A stretch of 64,000 nucleotides of DNA, from NCBI GenBank assembly GCA_963170755.1, contig OY720678.1, positions 85,871,743 to 85,935,742 of the forward strand, in the 5' to 3' direction. The DNA comes from Amphimallon solstitiale. Its lineage: Eukaryota > Arthropoda > Insecta > Coleoptera > Scarabaeidae. Below are positions 11,819 to 24,897 of this stretch, piece by piece. How positions within the stretch are numbered: the first letter of the stretch is position 1; every line of letters starts with the position of its first letter. The notes under the pieces are model-generated. The model made no database searches, had not been told where the DNA came from, and worked only from the letters and a program-made list of their open reading frames with translations. A program made the position numbers and the translations under genes.

Positions 11819-13840
11819 AAAAATTCATCAAAATTATTTTCATTTGTTTTTTTTAAACAACCCATTCCACTCTAGTTACTCATATTGTAGTATTTATCAC
11901 TTTCTCAAGTTCTCAAATCTGTATAGTCATATTTCAATCAATTCCAGTACAAATACTTATTATCTAACATAGCATTAAAAAAAAAAGTATCACAAAGAAA
12001 CTTTTTGTGTTTTTAAACTTTTATGTTTTACAAAATTAAACAGTTCTACTTAATTTTAATAGTTTTATAATTTATATGTTCAATTATAATAAATATTAAA
12101 CCATTTTTGATTTTAATTTTCATATACTGAAATATCAATATACGCATCAGTAATATTTTGACACCCAACGTGGGGCATTTTATTACCATAAATATAAATT
12201 TATGACAATAATCCTGTAAATAAGGTTTCAAAAAACATTTGCTTATTTAATAAAATAGCCGAGTGATTAACTGTGAAAACGTAGATTACAGAAATATATA
12301 TCCGCAAACAATAGGTTACATATAGAAATTATGGGATATGTCTGATCGCTATTATATCTTTTCAATAACATCTCACTATACAAGAACATCGTATTAGTGA
12401 AAATATCTTTATTCCGTAATGATAACATTGAAAACAATACCCTGAATACTGTAATCTTGATATTCAACATTACACCTTGCTGCTGGTACGTCAAAATGTG
12501 CTTATACCGAAGCTTTTTAGGTCCTTCCATGCTAACATCATAATTAATACATAAAAAGAATAAAAAGCAACGCGTTATAGGCTAAGACAACTCGTCAAAA
12601 AATATGTATATGTCTACACCTGATGTGTATATTCAAGCAGGGAAGATGAAGCCAGGAAACGAGCCACTCTACTTTAAGAAAATCTAAATGTATTACTCAT
12701 TTCACTTCAGCTCCTACACGCTGCTTTGTCTTTAATTAGGCAGGATCTTTATACTCCACAACGAATACCGTGAATCTTACTCTTCCCTGTGCAGAATTGA
12801 TCTAGGCGGATACGCCATCTACAGTCATTTAAACTTTGTTTGTAGTTATTTTACGTGCGGCTGTTAAACATCATGCATTCATTGATTTCGTAGTGTTACC
12901 GTTATTCGTCATATTATTATTATTTTTTTTTATTATTACAAAACACTGGCAATCTTTAATTTCATACACAAAACAATGCGTAATCGGTTATTCATGGAAG
13001 AATAATTATTCAGTGTCGAATGGATTCAAGTTTCAATGAGGTTGTTTGGAGAATAATAGCGAATTAATAGTGCAAGAATTAAATTATATGCTTTGGGAAT
13101 TATTAAGGAAAATTTTTGTTTTCAAAGCACCGTCTTGTGCAAAATAGACATTAATTGCACTGAAATAATTTTATTTAAAAAACCCGGTGTGCTCCTTATC
13201 ATACTGCTCACCAACTTCTACAAAATAAAATCACAATGTTATAAAGCTGTGCGGGTCGCAACATGGGATTCGCGTTAAGGAAACTTTGTAGGGGAGACAA
13301 AATAATTTCCGAAAAACAAAAATAATTTAATTAGAAGTTTATTTTTATCTTTTGCATCGCAAATAAAATATAACATCTTAAAAGTAGCTTATACAGTATA
13401 AAAATTTGATTATTGTTCAAATAATCAATTAAGAAAAGTATTTAAACCAGATGAAATAAATACATTTTAACGGAAGCATCTAATTTTGACAGAACCATGA
13501 AAAGCAGTGATATGTCACGATTGTTAATAGAGGGAAACAGCAATTCGTTTGATCATAAACGAGTATAATGTTATTTTAAAATACAAGTTTCATAAGGGCC
13601 ACTCTACTTGTGCACGTGGTTAAGTTAGAAAATGAGCCGCTTGCGATGAGTTTTCTACGAAATGAGTGCGCTAAATGTCATAAGTCGTATATTGTATAGT
13701 ATTTTTTTTTTCTGTTTCGAGTTTTAAACGTTCAAAAAGACTTAAAATATTAGTCATTCAGTTTGAAAATGGAAATTTAGTTTTCGTAGCATTTGTTACA
13801 ATCTCGATTTTTTTGGTTTTACGACAGATACATACTGCGT
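11819..13840. other. Gene-free AT-rich stretch
   Basis: Short ORFs here are low-complexity hydrophobic chance frames. Two places share the phrase GCCACTCTACTT (12662 and 13600), which hints at a diverged repeat. Nothing else seen. Confidence 0.5.
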
Positions 13841-13845
13841 AACAG

Positions 13846-13863
13846 AACAACACTAGTGTTGTT
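13846..13863. repeat. 18-bp perfect palindrome
   Basis: AACAACACTAGTGTTGTT is its own reverse complement and is loosely extended by GTAAC/GTTAC on either side. About 45 bp downstream, 13907-13933 reads CTGAAGATGAC...TTATCGAAA, a pattern common near Penelope-like termini. Confidence 0.75.
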
Positions 13864-14219
13864 TTACGTTACAGTGTATGTACAACGCGATTTTTAATCA
13901 GTGCTACTGAAGATGACAATATAGTTATCGAAATACGTTTTTACCTTTTTTGTGCTTTAGTGAGGTAAAGCTGTTTTAGTGTTTTTGTTTAGCATCAAGC
14001 CACAGACTTCAAGTTTAGTTTCTTAATATGACAAGGAATTCAAATGTAGATCAATACATAAGGTGTTCAATTTAAAATAACAAAGTTGATATCTACTTCC
14101 GATACCCGCTTCCGGAAGTCCGTCATTGCTAAAAATATTTTTCTGAATTCATGCCTATAATAGAGTATAAGTCATATATCATATGAATGAAATTCCTAAC
14201 TTAATCGTGACAATTCTCT

Positions 14220-14520
14220 GACGTTATAATAGAGAGTGGTCAAGGTTCATAATCCAAACAAATCGCACAGTTATTTTTCTCCCGTGTAAATTAAATGCTG
14301 TGAAAGTAAAAGAGTATTTCTAGGTATTTTAATAAAGAGTGCCTATATTGACTTTTTTAGTGATTAGGTATGAGTTATGGAAATGTGTTCTAATGATTTA
14401 CTATAGTTTAACACAGAAAATACTTGTATTTTCAGATTTATAGACAATACAACTGTGGCTGTTTTTTCTGGAAGATTTTATTTATATCTACCTAGTAAGT
14501 AATTTAATATTTTCACATTT
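14220..14520. repeat. Dispersed repeat family X/Y, locus 1
   Basis: 14283-14520 (AATAAAGAGTGCCTA, GTGTTCTAATGATTTACTAT, TTATAGACAATACAAC, ACTGTGGCTGTTTTTTCTG) is repeated in direct orientation at 59697-59960. 14220-14262 (GTTCATAATCCAAACAAATC) is the reverse complement of segments at 16440-16480 and 60215-60245 (GATTTGTTTGGATTGTGAAC). Together they outline a dispersed, non-coding mobile family with locus-to-locus rearrangement. Confidence 0.75.
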
Positions 14521-14713
14521 TGATTCTTCAAAAAAAACATGAAATTATAATTATCAAAGATATTTTACTCAACTTATATACAGCATGTGTCAATTTTCAT
14601 TAGCCATAGGCGATTAATCCATACAGTACGTGGCAACATAGTACCCCTTCTTTCCTTTCCAATGCCAGCACGACCGATGCATGCTCGTAAATACAAGTTA
14701 GCGTGGTTAGCAG

Positions 14714-15524
14714 CAGTCTTGGGATTGCTATTACAATTGTAATAAATCTATTACATTTCCTTGTGTTTTATTACGTCGATACGAAAGCACATAAATCTAT
14801 TACGTTTTCGTGGGTTTTTTTTACTTTAATTCAAATCTTGTAGCCTGTAATTTCGGAACAGTATCCGTAGTAGCAAAATCACTATATGCACACTTGTTCT
14901 GAATTAGCAAATTTATATTTTCATCCTTCTCTAAAATTGTGATTTTGCTGCTTGGGATAATACCTGCGCGTGTGATAATTACTGGCGATATGGTGACAAC
15001 CCACTTGGCAAAATCACAATTTTAGAGAAGGATGAAAATACGTATTTGCTAATGTAGAACAAGTGAGCATATAGTGATTTTGCCAAGTGGGAATTGTCTT
15101 GATAGATTATCTTTTACGTTGGTGTTCATGCCGTTGTTGGTGGCAAAAGTTGTAATTTAAGATACCGATCATACAGATTATTATGACGGTGTAGACATAA
15201 TTTACGAATTAAAAGAAACTACACCAGTGATTCCCCGAAATGCTATAAACTCGTGAATCGCGGTCGATGAACACTGCACAGAGGCCACCGCGACTAAAAT
15301 GTAAACAAAAACACATTTATAAGAAATTATTATGTTTTGTTTTGAGAATATTCTCATGTATCATTTATGTTAAATTTTTATTAGATTCTCTAAAATAAAT
15401 AATTGCGTTTTTCTATACCTATACATATATATTTTTAAATTTCCCGCCCATATGATCTATTACATTTCTATTACATTCAGACACCAAGTTTTAGTACAAT
15501 CTACCAACACTAAAATCCCAACGC
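14714..15524. mobile_element. Inner TIR element with 10-bp TSD, foldback core
   Basis: Flanked by a perfect 10-bp direct repeat TGGTTAGCAG at 14704-14713 and 15525-15534. The ends are inverted (GTCTTGGGATT against AAAATCCCAAC), with subterminal CTATTACATTTC and CTATTACGTTTTC runs. A TSD of 9-10 bp is typical of Mutator-like elements, but there is no transposase, so the class is inferred. It contains the 14873-15090 foldback. Confidence 0.65.
14873..15090. repeat. Foldback: two ~85-bp MITE-like arms in inverse orientation
   Basis: The left arm runs from GCAAAATCACTATATGC to AAAATTGTGATTTTGCTGC. The right arm is its near-perfect reverse complement, with a ~45-bp GC-richer loop near 14960-15000. 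Each arm itself begins GCAAAATCAC and ends GTGATTTTGC, so each looks like a small TIR unit that has been inverted and duplicated. Confidence 0.8.
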
Positions 15525-16480
15525 TGGTTAGCAGTACTATTCGACCACCGGCTTGGGTGTTTGTAATGCGTTCAGAAATAATATTTACGAGTTGCAAGGA
15601 TTTGTTTTTCTTTTTCCTTTCAGTAAATGCAGAGAATTATTAAGCTGCGTTCACGCTGCATAACACAAACAAAAGCGTAATTCTAATAAAATTAAAAATA
15701 AGGTAAATAAAAAAGGATTCTGAAAATAATAATAAACTACTAGATCAGGAGATCGCTGCGGCCATTTGATGTTTCCCGTTCCAGTAATAAGACGGCTTTT
15801 ATTGCAGACTAGATCGCAACGTGTTCGCAGCTAAACATTGAATGTAAAATCTGGTGGAGAGAAGTGGGAAGATCGGAGAAAATCGTTGTGATGTCGATTG
15901 TTGCCGGGATTGGTGACAGACAGTAGGGGTGCCACGTTGCCACGTATTACTTGTATACGTATAAATAGCACGTAAACATTGACTCCCTATACCTAATGAA
16001 AATTGACACATACGGTATACAAAACCTTTATTAAAATAGCTTTCTATGCTGGACACAATTTCTTTTCTCTTTTCTTGAAGTATATTGCTTTGTATTATTG
16101 TTATAGTTAAACTTGCAAGTTCATAAAGATTTTCAACAGATTAATGAAGACTCTAAAATTACTTTATTTTATTTACAGAATAATATGGCTGCTAAATGCG
16201 CTAAAATGTATTCTGTTAATAGTGGTTTAATATTCAAACTTTACTACTTACTACCAAAAAAATCGTCACTATTTGTTGTAAACACAAAGGTATATGTATT
16301 GTCTATAAATCTAAAAATACAAGTATTTTATGTGTTAAACTATAATAAATCGTTAGAATACATTTCAAATACCATACCTAACACCAATATAGGTCAATCT
16401 ATGTACACAACTCCGTATACTTTACACGCTATAAAAAAAAGTTTCCGATTTGTTTGGATTGTGAACCTTGACCTAGGCTA

Positions 16481-17657
16481 ATAGTGACGTCAACAGAAAA
16501 TACCCACATACGTAAAGGAGCTATAGAAGTCTCACGTACTATTGCAGGTCCCTGTATAATAACATAACCTTAAAGTATGGGTGACGTTTTGCAAAAAATG
16601 AAAACTTGGCAACGGCTAAATGACTAGCAAATGATGATGTGCATTGCCATAAAAAGATGCCAATTATAACTTTATCGAAGCTGAATAGAAAAAAAGTATG
16701 TAAAACGCACTTATTAAGATATAAAGAAAAACGTCTTTGTTGACTAGACTAATTGAAGAATTTTCCTGAATGTTTCCATTGCAGCAAAAATATATTAACT
16801 TCATTTTAGATTTAAAGCCATATTATAGAAATAACTCCTACGGAAATTGAATTCAAATCGGTTATTATTATCGTAATATCTATAAGTGGATTGCATGTAT
16901 ATTATAAGCGACCAAGATACAAATTCCTCGAGGCATTTTGCTGTCCCTTTGATCCGGATTTGGGAATGTTTCGCGACCAGCTTACATTAACGCATTAATT
17001 TAAATGACTTCCGTTTGTATTAGTGAGGCTCGCTTAAATAGCGATGAAAACGACCATCATTCGAATAAACCAAAAAAAAAAGAGGAAGAATAATACAGCG
17101 TAGCATGAAAAATGGCGACAATATACAATACATTTACACCTAAAAAAAATAATAACCCGAGTAATAACTCCATACGATACCCCATTGTAGAAGAGGAATT
17201 GTTCAGTATGTACCGAAGCCACTTAAACGTTCTTTCCACTCTATCTCTGACACGTCTAACAATAGCTCCTCCTTTTATGTCTTAATCCTTATTTATGGTG
17301 ATTATATATTTTGAGAGCGATCTTTTTTCGAAACAAGAAAAAAACATTATTTAAGTACAACGTCAAGCTTGTATTTTAGGTGTCTTAACGTGAAAAATAC
17401 ACTCACCTGATTTGATAAATTCAGTGAAGAAAACTGCTTAATTGAAAGGGCGAAAAACAAGAATCAACTGAAAATTTCTATTTAGTTTATACAAGGTGTG
17501 TATAAATTGGCGTGCAGCTACACGTGTTCTTCGTTAAATTCGGAAGCAAAAATCTTAATATTAAAATGGTGTACCATGCCCTCTGTGTTTTCAGAAAGCA
17601 TTTAAAAGGAACATGCATTTGGCAACATTGTAAGTAAGACTGGTGAAATTCAAGGTT
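16481..17657. other. Gene-free stretch
   Basis: Only low-complexity AT-rich ORFs. No repeat termini identified apart from the family Y segment that ends near 16480. Confidence 0.5.
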
Positions 17658-17660
17658 TAA

Positions 17661-19130
17661 TGGCTAATTACACCATCGCTACTTAATATCAGGTTTAGTT
17701 AAGTGCCACTTAAATTCAAGCTCGTCTTAAAAACAAATGCATTGCACCAACGGTTTAATTTCGCTGCTTAGTTAAGTTTGCGAAAGTATTTGGCAACATC
17801 GAATTTTGATGAAACTTTTAAGTTGTTATAAGTTTGCCATCCTGTACAGTTAAATGCATTTGGCCATGTTCGGTTCACGTTTTATTTCTTTAGTTTGTAG
17901 GTTTTTCCAAAGGTTCACTACGAATGCATGGCGATAGTAATATATTTTATTGTTTGGTACTTTGCCGTGACCATTCAATGTGTATACTATTGCAGTTACT
18001 ATTTTGTTCAATAAAAATTCCAATAAAATATTAAAATGTCTAATGAACCAGCAACATTTTTGTGCTGAAGAGTCTGTTCACAATCTGAAATCTCCAAGTG
18101 CAGTTTATAGAAATGCAGACAATTTAAAGAAATTCTTTGAGAATTCAAAAAAAATGAGTAGGAAGACTAGTAAGTAGCCTGGTGATCCAAATAAAGATCT
18201 ATTAATGTCGATTATTAATCAGAAAACTGTATATGGGCTACACAATCCATAGGAAAGGTAAAGATATGTAAAAGTTAATAATTTGTAAAAACGTACCTTT
18301 AATCCTTTTGTTGCAGTAGTATGTATACTGTTCAGCAGTAGGTATCTACTTCATGGAGGAATACTTTGATTGGAACTATTCTGGTTGCTGCAGTCTCTCT
18401 GTTTTTGATTACTTGCACTTGCTATTGGTTTTTTTTTAAGTATTCAATTTTATATTGACATGTATATATTTAACTAAATATATTAAAATATATTAAAATT
18501 CTTTACCAAATATACAAATGTATTGAAAAAATGAATATCTTCTTGGTAGTAGTGGCAAATGATGAGCAAAAGTAATAACAATATGACTACTGGTTGTCAT
18601 TTAGAATACATTGACAATTGTAGAATGTAAATCAAATATGTATGAATGAGAATGTAAACAATAAGCATAGGACAATTGGTATTACTTATGCAGTTCCATT
18701 AAAAGGTTTAGGTCTACCTTAAACTATTCAATTAATGTGATTATATAAATAATAACGATGCAACTATGTAATTAAAAGAATTACGAGTAGAGCTGTTGCT
18801 ATTATGACAATATAGAATGTAAAATCAGTCGTGTATAAATGAAAATGTAAGCAAATAAGCATAGGACAACCGGTATTACTTATGCAGTCACATCAAATGG
18901 TTTAGGTTTACCTAGACATGTACATTTGATAGAAAATACACAAATTTTTTCTTTGATGTACTTGAGACGATATTCCTGCATTTATTAATTCCAGCTCACA
19001 ATTTTGCTGGCTTAACTTTAAGGAAAGCTTACTGCTTAAGCTAAGATTAAATCAATAGTGCAATGAAACTAATCTGCACTTAAGCATTTAAGATGAGCTA
19101 AGAGTTAAGCCTTCATGGTGCAATCGGCTA
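17661..19130. mobile_element. PIF/Harbinger-like element (candidate), TAA TSD
   Basis: The left end TGGCTAATTACACCAT and the reverse complement of the right end, TAGCCGATTGCACCAT, form imperfect TIRs. Each is followed inward by CTTAA motifs. Flanking TAA trinucleotides sit at 17658-17660 and 19131-19133. The TIR style and 3-bp TSD fit PIF/Harbinger. A 60-codon open segment at 17980-18177 (SVHNLKSPSAVYRNADNLKK) is not recognised as a transposase. Around 18640-18720 and 18840-18910 a ~90-bp internal sequence (AAGCATAGGACAA, GGTATTACTTATGCAGT) is duplicated. Confidence 0.5.
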
Positions 19131-19604
19131 TAAATCGTGCACATTATACAAAAGAAATAAAACTTAAATTATTTATTGCGAAAATTTTACAAAATGTTAA
19201 AATACGTTACGATAGGATTGTAAATGTTTTTGATAGCATCTATGCTAGCGGTTCCGAAACTGAGATGCCGCGGCAAGGCCGGTAATAATCAAGAAAAGTC
19301 AGTTGGAAATTGTATAATTATTAAAATATATTTATTTGATTGTCTGGGAGGGGAAAAATGAATTCATATTATCTTTTATAATACGAAACACGTGATTTGA
19401 TACTTTATTGTTTGATAGTATAAAAAAAATCGGAAAAGAAGCCTTTAAGTGAAATAATTCAAAGATGTTATGTCGAAGTAATGCATCCAGATATTCCATC
19501 TGTAAGCAAACCGTTGAAAAGAACTGATTGTGAGCTTCCAACTCTCCAATGCATTGAAATTCTTCTGCAAATTCCACGGACGAGCAAGTTAATTAAACAA
19601 TGTT

Positions 19605-21120
19605 TTGGGTGTGTCATTTTCAAGTGATCATTCAGATCTCATTACTCAATCAGATCTGAATGGATTTGGGTTTAACCAAAGAAAAATCACAAATTTTGGG
19701 ATCTCGATTAACAGAATGGAATCTTTTACATTCCACTACAAGAATCGCTGCATTGAAGAATCGTCACGAAAAATATATTTCATTTTACAGTGTTGAAAGA
19801 AACTTCTGTTACTGTGCTGATGTAAATCAACTTTTGTATGAAATGAGTATTGAACATAACACTGCAGAATGGCGATTGTTTATCGACTCGTCGAAAACAA
19901 GTTAATGGCTCATTCTAGAAACACAAAACAAACATATGGCAGTGTGTCAAATATATTAGATCTCATTCAATATTCAAATCATGTTTGCAAATCTGTGGTA
20001 ACCCTATTTCCTTATTACTTGGACTGCAAGGAGGGTTTACCAAATATTTTTGTTTTTGTGTTCTATGGGATAGCCGAGCAGTTCTGCATTATTATCAAAT
20101 AAAAGAATAACAGCACCGGACCAGCATTGTTCGTAGAGAATTTAATATAAAATTTGAGCCGTTATTTGATTCTAATTTGGTGATTCTAGCCCTTCTACAC
20201 ATTAAATTAGGATTGATTAAACAGTTTTTTAAATCAATAGAAAAAGAAGGCAACTGTTTTAAATACTTAAGGGATAAGTTTCCAAAGCTATCTGATGCAA
20301 AAATTCGCGAAGAAATATTTGTTGGTCCACAGTTAGGAAGCTCTTCATAGATGAAAATTTTGAACCTACCATGAATGATTTAGTACTGGCAGCATAGACT
20401 TCTTTACAGAATGTTTGCAAATATTTTCTGGGAAATCAAAAGAGTGAAAACTTTCAAGACATCGTGGCTAAAAAGCGTACAAATTTAGGTTGCCGAATGT
20501 AGCTCAAAAATTTATTTTTTGCATTCACATTTGGATTTCTGTTAAGAACTTAACATCTTTTATTTTATATTATATTATTGTTTCTTGCTTTATATATGAA
20601 TGTTTCTCTTTATCTTTATGTGTTATTATATTTTTGTAAAGTATTTTTTATTTTTTACATACAAATATTGTGAGCATACTGATGCGGGCTGGCTTCGGGC
20701 GTATACAGTCTCAGCGGCTGAGTTTATTGTCTGTCGGCAGGGCTACACGACTGTACCTACACCGAAGGCGATGCAAGACCTCCTATGTATACGTACGGAC
20801 GGCAGTGTCTGGCATGTGCGTATACATAGGGCCACATAGCACCTCGAGCGATTCACATGTATATATGCTGTATATCTTATGTTCGATGCAGCGCGGCCCC
20901 GAAATATCGGCGTACACCGAAAATAAACAAATGTGTATTTGAACTGAAATTGAGTTTTATTTATGGTACTTTCAAAATAGGAAGTTTCCTTTACAATTTC
21001 TTTCCTGCTAATTTGGGAATGAAAGCTGACGAACAGGGAAAGCTTCCATCCAGAGATTGCAGAAATGGAGAAGAGATATCAAGGTAGGTGGGATCGTGTT
21101 ATAGTGGGAGATTTTTGCTG
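19605..21120 (+). pseudogene. Relic of a recurrent arthropod transposon-associated protein of unknown function, copy 1
   Basis: Decayed plus-strand coding sequence readable across shifting frames: DLGLTKEKSQILGSRLTEWN, FYSVERNFCYCADVNQLLYE, EWRLFIDSS, then GGFTKYFCFCVLWDSRAVL, NLVILALLHIKLGLIKQFF, FKYLRDKFPKLSDAKI, VCKYFLGNQ, and after an interruption FPANLGMKADEQGK and RYQGRWDRVIVGDFCW. I recall the same block order from unannotated insect and cnidarian proteins. Copy 2 at 56515-57000 confirms it as a dispersed family. Several stops and frameshifts plus a ~480-bp insertion (about 20504-20985) make this copy dead. The enzymatic role is unknown to me. Confidence 0.7.
20782..20830. repeat. 12-bp perfect stem-loop in a GC-richer island
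   Basis: CCTATGTATACG (20782-20793) and CGTATACATAGG (20819-20830) are perfect complements around a 25-nt loop. They lie in the locally GC-rich segment 20680-20920 that interrupts the orphan-protein relic. Confidence 0.75.
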
Positions 21121-21906
21121 GTTCCTTATTAGAGGCAACAGGCAACATAAAAGGAAGAAATAACTTATGTATGTCTTTAAATAATTGAATGCTGAATTTT
21201 GTAAGTTTGATCTATATTTTAATTTATATTATAAGTAATACTTCAGCGAATACAGGCTAATTATTATTATTATGTTGAAAAAAGAAATTTTAAATCAAAT
21301 AAACAACGTTTAACAAAAAATTATTTTAAAAATGTCTTGCAATAAGAACATTTAATAAATTCTAAAAAGTCCATGTTTCTATTATGTAAGTTAATAGTTA
21401 GGAGTCGCAAGGTTCAAGTTATTGCATCTGGACGTTAAATTTGAAAATGAAACTTTCTTAATAATGAAATCACCATAATTAAGGGCAGAGCCGAGTTCGT
21501 TCCCAAATCTACAGGTAACAAGGTGGTATAGACCGAATTCGTTCGCAGGTCATACCGTATTCGGTCCCAAAGCAAAGAGGATTAAAAAATAAGGACGATA
21601 ATGAGAATTTTAATACTCCATTAGAAATAAACACAAGTATCTATGGGAAACATTGACAAACATATGTGTATTCAAATACTATATACATACATAATATACA
21701 TACTATAATTATTAAAAATATTATATCACATTCAAATATTCATCAATTTATTACTGTAATAATCAAACTATCAAACATATATGTATTCATATAGAATACA
21801 CATAATACAGATGTAACTAGCAAACATAATACAACTTACAATCACGTGATTATTGTCGTTTACACATTCTTTAAATGTATGGCATTTATAATAAAATTGT
21901 AATCTA

Positions 21907-24897
21907 TTATATTTTAAATCTGTGTGAAATAGATTGCACAAATTGAAACCGATTAATTTTTCCATTCATAAGTCCTTTAATTTTCGAATCTACGACCTCC
22001 TTTCTTTTTATTAATGAATGGTCATAAACTGGTTTCGCAACGCCGCTACTTTTTTGTTTTATATACGAATCAATTTGAATATATTTTAATACAGTAATAA
22101 ATTGATGAATATTTGGATGTGGTGTGTAGAAACATGAATTGTATTTAGCATGAAAAGATTTGCACGCATTTGTGGTTTTTTCGGTCGAAGACGACATTTC
22201 TGCCCAAAGTTTCGGTGGAAAAATAGCATCTTCAGCAATATATGTATCAACTAAATAGTGCAACAGTTTTATTACATTTACGTTGTCTGGTCGCAACGAC
22301 ATGAAATTTTCGATAAAACACTCTTCATCATCCTTGGGGTTTAATAAGGGAAGACCAAATAGGTAGGTTAAAAAATTTGATACTTCTGAGCCTTTATTCC
22401 GAAATTCCTATCAATAACTAGAAAATATAATTATTAAAATTAATTATTTTAAAAAATACAAAAATTACTTACCAAGAGACCTAAATGAAAACGGCACCCT
22501 TTAATGTCAGTTGTAGGAAAAACTGTAGAACTAGCTTTATGAATCGCTATTTCAAAATCTACGGTAAATATTTCAGGGAAAACATTATAACCAAGTTTTT
22601 GGCATTCTTGCACCAAATAGCGAAATGCGGATTGATAAGTTTCAAATCTTTTATTTGGAAGTAAAAAATACGCTAGTGGTATATAATGGTTATTCTTGAT
22701 TCCAGGGATAGTGAATAGTTGCAGAAAGAATCTAGGACAGTATTCAAATGTTCCATCTGCATATAACGTTGTTATATTTTCGCACATAAACTGTAAATTT
22801 GTTTTACACGAAAACATTATGATGTGATTTGCGTCATCGTTCACATATGAAAACTTTTTGTACTCACCGCCTGTAAAGTGACATTTGGCGCATGTGTAGC
22901 TCGACTGGGAAATACGTTTTCCCGGTTGAGGCGACTGTAAAAATTGAAAAAAACACTGGCACTTTGGGCCATTTAAAAAAAAATCTAACTTGGTAGTAAT
23001 AATATTTAGTCTATAAAATACTACTTCCCTCCACTATTCTTCACTGAAAGTTGGGGAAATAGGAGTAATAATTAAAAATTCTTCCAAAAAAATTGTGGCG
23101 CCATCTATTTGATGACATTTTAAGCGACATCTTAAGCAAGATTCAAGCGCCATCTATGTGAACCACATCGACATTCATATTGGCAGTTCGGAATTGTTTG
23201 TATTTAAACCAAAAAACGCAATAAATGTAGGTACTATAAATTTATAAATATAAGAATAAATACCTCATGTTTGCTATGTGTAAGAATATAATAACTTAAT
23301 TTTAGGGAAAGCTGAGTAATAGTTACATACATGAAATGCTTAAATTAATTAGTTAATCAATCTTAGGTTAGGTATGATACCAATGACATTAATCAATAAT
23401 ATTTTTTTAATTTAATGTTCGTACAAAAAATATTGTACAAACCACATGCGTGAAGACATCTTCCACGCATTCGCGCAATTAAAAGCACTCGCTTCCTGCG
23501 GTCGCTCGTGCTTACAATGTGCGCTCATGCGGGAAAACAGTCTTCCCGCACTTGGTTCGTAAATAACTATTTCATGCCGCCAGCCATTATCGACGGTTTT
23601 CCAGGATTCAAAATCCGCCGGGAACATTAAATTCCCGGCCTAGTACTTACAAAAGTGACATTTGTTAAAAATTCACTAGAAGTGGGGTGGTGCATTGACA
23701 TTGATTCTTAATCTTCTAAAATAATGTCAACAAAGTTTTGATAGTTTTGACCGTGGTTTTGACCTAAAAGAGAAATTAAAACCAAGCAATTCATAAATAT
23801 TTTTTAAATACTTTTCAATTTAATAAATAGATAATTCATGTAGATGTAATCGTAATATCAACGTAAGTTCCAGTTAACGCTTTTATACAAATGTGAACTG
23901 TGATTGTTTTTTAGGTTAGATGTGGACTATGAAAATGTTATCAGTGACAGGTACTAACCACAAAAATTAAATCCCCAGTTACTTTGGTTAATTTTTTACT
24001 TAGGTAATTTTTTACTTTTTAATAATGATTTAAATTTGTTGGCATGAAAAATTTTCTGAATTACACGTCCAGAAAATGTTTTGCGACTGCTCGTGTTGCT
24101 TCGCCTCGGCTACGCAATATCACTCACACTCGCAAAATATCATTTTCTGGACTAGTGATACAAATAACTGTTTGCTTGACAGCTGCTTTAACTGTTAATG
24201 TATGTATATCGCAAATGTTTTTTGCTAATTTTGGTAAAACTGATCTTCTAGCTTGATATAGCTCGAGTAAGACCTGATGGCACTTGCGTGGATCACAATT
24301 TTAAGCCAAAAACGGAGAACGCAGTATGAAACGTGAGAGATAGACATAGATTTCGCTACATATGAAGGGGTAAAAACAGACTTGAAAAAATTAGTCAGTA
24401 TTTAATTTAGTTGCACTTTGTCTATCGGAGTGTATTGCTTTCGATACCGATGTTTTTAACGCACATGATACATATTTTAGCCACCCTTCGCGCATCCTGA
24501 GTGCCATCAGATATTAACCGAGTTATATATATTCTTTCTAATACAGTTCACGTCATTAGCATGAAGTGTCTCAATGTGCTTATTTTGCAATTCTTTATGT
24601 AGAAGTTTCATGGGACGTTCGCACAGATCTGTAACTGTTTTGCGTTTCAGGCCGTTACTTAATATATATCTATTAAGTATTTCAGTTGAAATCTTATCAT
24701 GACTATGTACCGCCGAAATTTGTACTACACTGTTGTCAGCACCTTCCGTTTTGACAAATGCTTTACACGAAGTTGTTTTAAAACGCGACGTACAAGTCCA
24801 TCTTTTCATACCGTTCGTCAGCTCTTTTTGAAATGAAAATTTATAACCATCCAACACCAACATTTTTTTCACTTTGTTCAAACTGCAAAACACTCAT
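21907..24897 (-). CDS. FLYWCH-MULE transposase, spliced, possibly near-complete
   Basis: Minus-strand exons. (i) About 24893-24507: GYKFSFQKELTNGMKRWTC, CKAFVK and HSH form a FLYWCH zinc finger. (ii) Up to about 22934 (at least from 22844) down to 22473: TLYADGTFEYCPRFF, YIPLAYFLLPNKRFETY, IFTVDFEIAIHKASS and KGCRFHLG form the MULE RNase-H-like core with its DGT and VDFE aspartates. (iii) 22407-21907: FLTYLFGLPLLNP, FPPKLWAEMSSS and TTNACKSFHAKYNS, to a stop. Exons ii and iii join in phase across a 65-bp intron (22472-22408, GTAAGT...TAG). Between exons i and ii lies ~1.6 kb of intron or insertion. The GTG at 24893 is not a credible start; the true N-terminus is uncertain. Confidence 0.75.
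22874..24506. repeat. Hairpin-rich interval inside the MULE
   Basis: A series of short GC-rich inverted repeats: GGGAAA/TTTCCC near 22909-22922; ATGCGTGAAGA/TCTTCCACGCAT near 23446-23469; TGCGGGAA/TTCCCGCA near 23528-23551; CCGGGAA/TTCCCGG near 23617-23638; and GTCCAGAAAATG (24067-24078) with CATTTTCTGGAC (24141-24152), extended by TTTTGCGA/TCGCAAAA. No protein recognised. Two GCGCCATCTA motifs lie at 23098 and 23147. Confidence 0.7.

Larger units (their letters stand above)
14585..16011. mobile_element. Outer TIR element interrupted by a younger insertion
   Basis: ATGTGTCAATTTTCATTAG at 14585-14603 is matched by its perfect reverse complement at 15993-16011. Similarity continues inward (ACGTGGCAAC...ACCCCT near 14630-14655 against its complement near 15925-15950), giving TIRs of roughly 80 bp. 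The element is split by the 14714-15524 insertion. No transposase recognised. Confidence 0.65.

Noticed and set aside
13907..13937. Second hammerhead-like trace (CTGAAGA...CGAAA)
   Set aside because: Helix II has a mismatch, no NUH triplet and no closing helix I could be paired; kept only as a Penelope-terminus hint.
16113..16481. 122-codon ORF
   Set aside because: Overlaps the dispersed repeat Y at its 3' end and has low-complexity composition; no family resemblance.
23412..23627. 71-codon minus-strand ORF
   Set aside because: Coincides with the hairpin cluster; composition is explained by the GC-rich inverted repeats and no family is recognised.
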